A stretch of 64,000 nucleotides of DNA, taken from positions 372,001 to 436,000 of the forward strand of contig JAMSLZ010000008.1 of NCBI GenBank assembly GCA_026027325.1. Direction: 5' to 3'. Positions 56,765 through 64,000 of the stretch are shown one piece after another. Position 1 is the stretch's first letter. Every line of letters begins with the position of its first letter. Origin of the DNA: Actinomucor elegans. Lineage: Eukaryota > Mucoromycota > Mucoromycetes > Mucorales > Mucoraceae. Position numbers and translations under genes: made by a program. Below the pieces are notes generated by a model. It had not been told where the DNA came from. It searched no databases and saw nothing but the letters and a program-made list of their open reading frames with translations.

Positions 56765-59700
56765 TTAATCAACGTTATCTGTACCGGTATATTTGGCTAC
56801 TGAATTCATGCTTAAAATCTTGAAACCGGTTCCATCGCCCCTTAAGCGGACAATACCATCATGGCTATCTACACCGATCAAAGAACCAAGCTCACCACGA
56901 TGTTCACCTAAAATAATCTTGACATTATCCTTTTTACTGGGTCGAACCGGTTCAATATAATCAAACGATATATCCACCTTGGTCTGACTATCGTCCAATA
57001 GACTAACAAGACATTTGCGGCTATTTCGATTCACTGTCACAATCTTGCCATGTTGACCCTTTTGTGCTTCGCCTTGGTTCTTTTGGAATGTTACTTCGAT
57101 TTCTTCAATTGGCCAGTTATCTTCACCTTGATCACCTATTAGAAAAAAAAAGTCAATATGATGAATATAGCATTATCCATTATTTATTTTACCTTGATCT
57201 TCTACGTGTCCATAGTCTCCACCGGTTGGCATAAATGGTGTTTGAGGTAATCCTGTGGCAGGAGTCGTAGGCATAAAGTTACCAGGCGTTGTCGGTAAGT
57301 AATTACCAGGTGTAGGAGCTGATAGCATAGCGGCAGGTGTAGGAGGAATAAGTCCAGCACCAGGTGTTGGTGCAGCTTCATAAGGTGTAGGTGCGTCATA
57401 AGGTGTTTGTGAAAAATTGACAGCAGGTGTAGGTGCTCTAGCTTCATAACTGGCAGCAGGTGTAGGCGCAGCCCATGAAGCACCAGGAGTAGGAGCTGTA
57501 TCAGCATCAGCATATCGGCTACTGCTGTTACTGTTACTAGCTGAATAGCCCGGTGTTTTAGCTACTTGAGGTGCTGTGTAACTACTGCTATTATTGTTGT
57601 AACTGCTATGGCTATCTCTACTTGTATGATGACTATTACTGCTACTGCTCCAAGCTGGTGTTTCATGGCCCCACATAGGTGTCTTGGATCCTGAGTCCCA
57701 AGCAGGCGTACGACCGCCATCATTGGCATAAGGATTGGGAGTTCTAGCGCCAGAGTTCCAAGCAGGTGTCTTGGATCCAGAATTCCAAGCAGGTGTACGA
57801 GATCCAGAAGAGGCATTATGCATAGGTGTCATAGCTCCATCACCATATCGGCTAGGGGTGGCCATAGGTCTAGCAAAACCACCGTTGTGGCTGGCAGGAG
57901 AATCGAAACGGTCTGGAGCAGCTTGTCCCAAAGCGTTTCCTTGAGAATCCAAGATCATCAAATGTGATTTATCAATATTAAGCACCTTGGAATTAGTATG
58001 AAGCTCTACACGCGCTTGTGTATCAGTAGCATCTTTGACAATACCAATATAGCCTTTGTGAGGTCCTTGTGAAATACGTACAGTCTTGGCAACCAAATTA
58101 TCTCTGCCTCCACGACCACGACCAAAGAAGCCACCTCCACGACCACGGCCACCACGACCACCGCGACTATCCATACCGCCGCCTCGACCATCATCTCTAC
58201 CACCATAAGCGCTGTTATTCGCACCAAATTGAGGATTTTGAGTTTTAGGATTAGGCAAAACGCGACCACGAGTTGAAGCGCTTACAATGGAACGAGTATT
58301 AGTGACCCAGACACCATAGTTTTCGGAATGTTCACGAGAATGCAAGAATACCAAGTGACGGTAAAGATGAAGTACAGAGCAATTACGTTTATCACCGACT
58401 TCAATCACTGTATCACCTGAACGGATACTATTTCCATTGGCATCAGTAGCTACCGCCTTATTACTGTCACGTTTGCTGGTAATTTGATGAGGCTCTACAG
58501 TACGCATTTCACCGTTTTGTGTCAAGACTTGGAAAGAATCACGATTGACTTTGACAATAACACCCACAGTATGGAAATCAAGTTGGACAAGATCGTGCAA
58601 TTCGTAGTTACCAATGACAGTTTTACCAAACATGACTTCGGCAGCCTCTCGAAGATCCTTGGCAAAAACACGTACTTCCTTTAAGGTAGCATCCGACAAA
58701 AAGGTAACAAAGTTATCTTGGACATTCAAAACCATACCACTCTCGTCCTTGTAATGGCCGTTGATGACCTTGACATGATCACCTTCCTTGAACTTTTTAC
58801 GAAGTTGCTTTGCTGGTAAAGTAACGCGTTTCTTTATGCCATCCATGTCCAATGAAACTGTGATTTGTGTATCATTGACGTTCTCAACTGTACCCCAACT
58901 GTGAATCATATCACCTTCAATTACACTTACAACATCACCATTCTGAAACAAAGTAGAAGCTTGAGCGTTATTGATGGCCATACTGGACAACGAAGTCAAG
59001 TCAATAGAACGCTCGCCATTTTCACCGTTCAATTCACCACTGCCTGCAAAACGAGCAATTTCATCCAACGTAGGATTCACATCTTCAATCTGTAAAGCAA
59101 CTACCTTCATGTACTTTTCAAGATAACCATCGCGATAATGATCTCCATTGTAGATCCAATAAGGACCTTTTCTTTGAAGACTTGACAAAGATCGATTGGC
59201 TAATCTTTCAGCATTGAACAACTTGGGCGGAGCACGAACACCCTTTTTGCGTTTAGCACCACCGAGTGATTGTGATTCATCATTGTTGGATTCCATTTCT
59301 AAACGGGGTACGACTTTGACACGAGCAGAATCTTGAGAGTCTGAAACTTCCAATACTTGAGCCAAATCGCCAGAATAAGTACCACGTTTGATACGAACCC
59401 ATCCACCCAAAGGAATCTCAACTTCTTTTCTCTGTACAGAGATGGAATCAACCATATCTTTAATAGGCACTAGCATCAATGTAGACATGTAAACATTAGG
59501 GATATTGGCAAGTGTTTCTTGAACATGTGCTTGTCTGCGAGCTTCAATGTAAATGTAGCCCTTTAATGTTTCTCGGGCAAAAGCAGAAAATGTATCCAAG
59601 GGTCGAGCACCATCTTGTCTATCAAAATATCTCTTCATCAAGCCGAAAATAACATCCTTTTCTTTACCGGGCTAATAAAAAAAAATCAATAAAACCAACT

Positions 59701-60286
59701 TTTGTTTTAATATATTCTACTTTACCTTGCACTTCACCATCCACAAGTTGGGATCATTTACGCTAGGAAGCAGCAACTGTTGGGGTACTTCCTCGGTATC
59801 TTTGAAAGTCTGAGGTTTACTACGGCCACCATATTTTTCAGCATAGAAAGCAGCGACTTGTTCATCATCCATGCCTTCCATTTCTCTTCTTCTACGATCT
59901 AAATCAAGGTGGCGACGAGCTGTTGTTTTCGTAGCACTGATATCTTCATTTTCTTCTTCAATAAAACCATCTATAAAGCCGGATTAGCACCTTGGATCAT
60001 ACTTGTCGCGTCATTTTGTCGTACCTTCACGACCATATTCTTCATCGTCTTCATCGTCGTCTTCATCGTCGTCTACAATAGCCATTTCATCAATAAAAGG
60101 GTTGTACTTTCTCTTGGCAGGTCTCTGAAAATATTACATTAATAAATATGAAGGGTAATCGGTCAGGGTATTGAATCTACTTACAACATCCTCATCATCG
60201 TCTTCCTCTTCATCGTCTTCTTCGTCATGAAGATCTACAGTGTCTTCTTTGTCTGCGTCTCTTCTGTCAGATCTCTTAAGAGCCAT
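56765..60286 (-). CDS. SPT5: transcription elongation factor Spt5
   Basis: DSIF subunit that rides on RNA polymerase II with Spt4 and controls pausing, elongation and capping. Five exons on the minus strand: 60286-60185, 60124-60025, 59970-59726, 59671-57193 and 57135-56765, giving 1098 residues, usual for the family. Order: very acidic N-terminus (1-65), RHLDLDRRRREMEGMDDEQVA, NGN domain at about 135-235 (KPGKEKDVIFGLMKRYF, GYIYIEARRQAHV, NVYMSTLMLVPIKDMVDS), KOW repeats (GGWVRIKRGTYSGDLAQVLEV, EGDHVKVINGHYKDESGMV, DLVQLDFHTVGVIVKV, ISQGPHKGYIGIVKD), a GRGG-type patch near 680, and a C-terminal repeat region from about 770. This begins with TPAWNSGSK nonamers (Thr775, Thr784) and continues as PTPA/PTPG repeats. 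A final KOW-like domain (GEHRGELGSLIGVDSHDGIVRL) follows. Confidence 0.95.
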
Positions 60287-61620
60287 TATATATCGAATGT
60301 ATATTAACTGAGTAGTAGGAAAAAGCTACAGATATGAAAAAAAGCAAAGCATCTCGCTTTAAATAGACACACGGTTGTGACTCGTTTTCAAACATTATAC
60401 CAACAACATTTAATCGTTGTTTGAAAATAATGATAACTAATTGGTGTTCGGATATACAACAATATTTTTGTAAACTCCGAATACGTACTCGATATGTTCA
60501 ATTTTATTGGCTGTTGGTTATTACTACTAAAATTTTAAAATTTTGATTTGAATCCTGCAATACTCTATTGCGGTTAAGACACAACAAAATGCTCATGCAT
60601 GCATGAAATTTATTGATAATATTTGTAAATATGTTGATTGTTTATAGAATGGCGCAAATAAAATAATTTGTAGTGTCTAAAGCATATAGGATTTTGATAG
60701 TTTCGTAAAACGCTGTTTTTTGGAGGTTTTAAGACCGTGCATCATGTTTTATATTTTACAAAATAATTTCAAAAAATATATTCATAAATGCCTAATTGTT
60801 GTCAGTATGTGCCTGTTATTAGCTATACTCAATGGATGCTATTTATACCATTTAAAAAAAGATCTTTAACTATAAGTGGCCTCTTGTTTTTTACACAAAG
60901 TTTTGGGCAATTCGGATTGGATTGCGGTGGATGAATAAATCCAAAAAAAAATGATTCGTTTCGAATCCCATTTTGCTTTGATGCGCTTTTTTATGTAGTG
61001 AAAAGACAGCTATTATCATATCATAGTCTGATAGAGTTTGTACAAATTTTAATTGAAGTTCGAGTAGGATAAATATTGGTAAATATTTTCTAGTATAGCT
61101 GTGACTTACGCCCAAGAAATATAAGATTATTTGAATTTCCGCTGTATGCTTGCCAGTCGAATTTGTTCCTATCAAAAACAAGTAAAAAAAAAAAAAAAAA
61201 GAAAAAAAAGAAAAAAAAAAAAGAAAAAAAAAAGTGTACCTATATTTTCCATTACGTAGTACATACTTGAATCATGAACTATGTGTTGATAGTACAATTT
61301 TTATTTCAAGTAGTACGTATCAAGAAAGTACTCAATAAAGAGGTATACCTTTTAATGCAAACTCCTATTGAATCAGAGAATCGTCGTTTGATAAAGGTAT
61401 AATACACAGAATTATTGTTCTATGCGTGTGCGTGTGAGTATATGCATTGTGGTCATTAAGCATTTTGCCTAGGGTCGCACGGGCTTTGTGGCCTTATCGT
61501 TCAGGTCTCAAATGCGCATCACCTGCTGTGATTTAAAAAGACTATTCTTATTACGAATTCTTTTGCCCTTTTTTCTTTCTTTTCTCTCTTTTTTTTTTTA
61601 TATATTTTCTGCATTATATT
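60287..61620. other. 1.3-kb spacer between SPT5 and the RRM gene
   Basis: Divergent promoters. Contains an interrupted A tract at 61184-61233 and a C/T-rich leader at 61560-61615 before the RRM gene. ORF 60891-61181 (minus) has no recognised domain. No RNA gene recognised. Confidence 0.5.
61184..61233. repeat. interrupted poly(A) tract with single G
   Basis: About 50 bases of A with three isolated G at 61201, 61210 and 61223. Noncoding low-complexity DNA. Confidence 0.85.
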
Positions 61621-63132
61621 ATGTCTAATATGTTTGATAACTATCAGTATACTCACCATAATGATGTGCAGTTGGCGGATACGTATCGTACTCCATCTAC
61701 CTCAAGAACAACATTATGGTAAGCAGAAAGATAAGATTCACTATACCAAACTGATTATATATATAGGATGGGTGACCTTGATCATTGGATGGATGAGAAT
61801 TTTATTCAGCAAATATGGCTTGCTTATGGTGAACATGTCGTTGTTAAACTGATTCGAGATAAAAGAACCAAGTATGATAATATGCAACATCCAATTTATT
61901 GTACTGACTGAAACCAAGTGCAAGCTGCGGCTATGCGTTTATAGGGTTTAATTCTAGCCAAGCAGCCCAGAAAGCCTTAGCTACTGTCCACGGCACAAAG
62001 ATACCGAACTCACAAAAGGTATTTCGTTTAAACTGGGCTTCTGGTGGTGGAATCTGTGATAGAAAGTAATGTATGATATATGATATAAGGATGTATATAT
62101 ATATATATACAAGTTTTTGTCTTACATTAGTTTTTCTATAGAGAGGATCGTGCACCAGAGTACAGCTTATTCGTTGGTGATCTCAGTAACGACATTGACG
62201 AAACTTACCTTTTGGTACGCATGACTTTATGCGCATAGATATAAAACTAACTTGCTATGAAGTCGTTGTTTCGTAATAGGTATCCTTCTTGTCATTCAGC
62301 CAAGATAATGACAGATCCAGTTACTGGATTATCAAGAGGATATGGATTTGTACGCTTTTTGAACCAATTGGAACAACAGGAAGCAGTATTAGAAATGAAC
62401 GGTATTCTATGTGATCATCGACCTTTACGTGTTTCATTTGCTACACCCAAATCAACGCCTATTCAGCCCATCAATAACACCTTGTATTCTCCTCCAGTCA
62501 GTGCTAGATATCTTCAATTAGCATTACAAGCACCCGCACTTGTCCATCAACCTACGGACCCTAATAACACGACTGTATTTGTTGGTGGGTTATCTTCACC
62601 TGTAACTGAAGAAGAACTAGGCCAGTACTTTGCACCATTTGGTGATGTAACTTATGTCAAAATACCTCCTGGAAAAGGCTGTGGATTCGTTCAATATGTA
62701 ACTCGCTCTTCTGCAGAACAGGCTATTGAAAGAATGAATGGATTTATGATTGGTACATCAAGAATCAGACTGTCTTGGGGTAGATCACAAGCTGATAAAT
62801 TAACGACTACCTCTGGTACTACTAATCAGCAAGAACTTCCAAGCCCTTCGGCCTTTTCCTCTACGACGTCTTCGTCTAATAGTATGCATCTTTTGGGATC
62901 ATTCCGTCCATTGTCTCCCCCTTCTAGTTTCTCGCAACAAGACATTTTCCGTACTAGTATCAAGAATGAAATGGATGATGATTGGCTTTTAATGCCGAAT
63001 ACTATTAATATGAATACTACTACTGCTGCATTGATAACAGCAGAAGAACAATTGCAATTCCTTGGCGCAAATCAGCAGCAGCATACCAATAACAATCAAT
63101 GGCATCGAGATATGAATGATGCTTTGTTTTAG
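61621..63132 (+). CDS. three-RRM RNA-binding protein, Nam8/Ngr1/Csx1-like
   Basis: Five exons: 61621-61718, 61767-61871, 61919-62065, 62142-62214 and 62263-63132, in phase, 430 residues. RRM1 starts at LWMGDLDHWMDENFIQQIW (about residue 32) and continues through CGYAFIGFNSSQAAQKAL; RRM2 starts at EYSLFVGDLSNDIDETYLL and has RGYGFVRF; RRM3 (about 245-320) starts at TVFVGGLSSPVTEEELGQYF and has GCGFVQYVTRSSAEQAIERMNG then IRLSWGR. This arrangement is the Nam8/Ngr1/Csx1/TIA1-like group, which act in 5' splice-site selection or mRNA stability. The C-terminus is Ser/Thr/Gln-rich. The acceptor of intron 2 is ambiguous (61918 or 61924, giving NASCGYAF or NCGYAF); the longer form fits the family better. 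Which of the group it is cannot be decided from sequence alone. Confidence 0.9.
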
Positions 63133-63487
63133 CACTTCTTTATAATTACCTTTTCCATTATATGCAATCCCATTACTAATATTACTACTGTTTACTACTG
63201 CTATTACCTATTACTTATATCACTGTACCTATTCTTTTTTTTTCTATTATCAAGTTTATCCTCTCTCTTTTTTTAGTGCTTAAATTATGTAATGATTTTA
63301 CACCTTATAAAACTTATTGCCTTTTATATAACTGATATTGCGTATGTGTTCTCAAAAAAAGTACCTTCTTACGTGGTTAGCTAAATAAGGAAGTATGAAA
63401 CTTGACGGAGTTTTATATATAAAGACTTAAGTGAACCTGGAAAAGAGACGAGCTTTATTTATTTTCCTCTTTTTTCTTTTATTATCA
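63133..63487. other. spacer between RRM gene and hydrolase gene
   Basis: AT-rich 355-base gap, T-rich at 63235-63275. It contains the 3' end of the RRM transcript and the promoter of the hydrolase gene (TATATATAAAG at about 63413, 75 bases before the ATG). No further gene. Confidence 0.55.
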
Positions 63488-64000
63488 ATGTCCCAAGTTA
63501 TCGATAGAACAGACCTTTCTATCATCAATTCTTTGCCCGCCGTGATTCCTCCTACAACTCGATTCAACTTTATCAAAAACTGGTGGCACCGGTCTGAAAA
63601 GACTTCGAGCATAGCTGAAGCGCGAATCATTCAACGTATCTATGATGCTCTGCCTATTCCTTCCTCACAACTGCCGCAAGTGCCTATTTATGCTCGTGTA
63701 GGTCGTATCTCGATTGACTCTGAAAATATACTGTCTTCAAAGCTCGCCAGACAAATCAACACATTGTATATCTCACAGCAACCTCAACAGTCCAAGCCAT
63801 TCCATTTTATATCTGAGCCAAAACCTGATATATTAGAAGACATCCATAACGAAAGTAAAACCGCACATCACAACTTGGTCATGTGTCATGGTTATGGTGC
63901 TGGATTGGGTTTCTTTTATCGTAACTTTCAGAATTTGTCGCAGCAATCTGGATGGCGTCTGTTTGCCATTGATTGGCTTGGTATGGGTAATAGCTCAAGG
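63488..64000 (+). CDS. alpha/beta-hydrolase, Cld1/ABHD4-ABHD5-like, N-terminal part only
   Basis: Open from the ATG at 63488 to the right edge (171 codons), no stop or intron seen. The conserved block HNLVMCHGYGAGLGFFYRNF (oxyanion region, about residues 135-155) and FAIDWLGMGNSS (about 160-171) are typical of the ABHD4/ABHD5 and Cld1 group of lipid hydrolases/acyltransferases. In yeast Cld1 is a mitochondrial cardiolipin-specific phospholipase. The nucleophile elbow (GxSxG) and catalytic Asp/His lie beyond the window, so activity cannot be judged. Residues 20-35 (TRFNFIKNWWHRSEK) carry the aromatic/basic stretch often seen before the hydrolase fold in this group. The ATG is preceded by a T-rich leader and a TATA-like element. 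Confidence 0.82.
   Translation, partial: MSQVIDRTDLSIINSLPAVIPPTTRFNFIKNWWHRSEKTSSIAEARIIQRIYDALPIPSSQLPQVPIYARVGRISIDSENILSSKLARQINTLYISQQPQQSKPFHFISEPKPDILEDIHNESKTAHHNLVMCHGYGAGLGFFYRNFQNLSQQSGWRLFAIDWLGMGNSSR

Noticed and set aside
61184..61233. A-rich tract considered as a retroelement tail
   Set aside because: Interrupted by G at several sites, no coding remnant upstream; simple low complexity is enough.
1..64000. CRISPR arrays, operons, bacterial-type gene clusters or a novel defence system
   Set aside because: No direct-repeat/spacer pattern and all genes are intron-bearing fungal housekeeping types; nothing supports a multi-gene novel system.

Overview
The window is nuclear DNA of a filamentous fungus. 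It is AT-rich and its genes are interrupted by many short introns, mostly about 45-75 nt, with GT...AG ends and often a CTAAT-like branch site. The gene set (Skn7-type HSF/response-regulator factor, fungal conventional kinesin with a KPLRGGG tail, Gup1-type MBOAT, 2-isopropylmalate synthase, TPAWNSGSK repeats in Spt5) together with the intron style and base composition points to an early-diverging fungus, most likely Mucoromycota and perhaps a Rhizopus-like Mucorales. The genus is an inference. Exon coordinates were read by hand from splice signals, frame continuity and family conservation. No transcript evidence was available.

Layout. 0-4.2 kb: edge of a minus-strand ORF, OST2/DAD1, then a gene-poor stretch with a relic ORF and a 53-nt A tract. 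4.2-10.2 kb: SKN7-like regulator (+) converging on ARP4 (-), then a type-1 2-isopropylmalate synthase (-). 10.2-13.4 kb: no gene found. 13.4-19.5 kb, compact: EEF1AKMT4-like methyltransferase (+), an ATP-dependent DNA ligase with a mitochondrial-looking N-terminus (+), RRP8 (+), CCDC43-like (-) and ANCHR/ZFYVE19-like (+). 19.5-23.2 kb: AT-rich, holding one small secreted ten-cysteine TIL-domain peptide. 23.2-31.5 kb: conventional kinesin and dynactin p150Glued in tandem on the minus strand. 31.5-34.2 kb: no gene found. 34.2-38.9 kb: RNase H2 subunit B (+), cyclophilin A (-), Rcf1/HIG1 protein (+) and CMTR1-like cap methyltransferase (-). 39.9-45.9 kb: SH3-RA protein (-) diverging from PRP6 (+), which carries an apparent one-base frameshift. 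47.9-49.2 kb: unknown low-complexity protein with a 24-bp tandem repeat (+). 49.5-50.1 kb: decayed Tc1/mariner transposase. 51.4-53.4 kb: Gup1-like MBOAT (+). 53.4-56.7 kb: gene-poor, with an F-box/LRR-like relic. 56.8-60.3 kb: SPT5 (-). 61.6-63.1 kb: three-RRM protein (+). 63.5 kb to the end: N-terminus of a Cld1/ABHD5-like hydrolase (+).

These are mostly housekeeping genes: glycosylation, chromatin, transcription elongation, splicing, rRNA and cap methylation, microtubule transport, respiration, leucine synthesis and genome maintenance. No operon-like system, CRISPR array, rRNA or confident tRNA was seen. The most noteworthy items are the phage/bacterial-type ligase with a mitochondrial presequence, the secreted TIL peptide, the array of RRKS motifs in dynactin next to the kinesin gene, the exact TPAWNSGSK nonamer in Spt5, the PRP6 frameshift and the octapeptide-repeat orphan gene.
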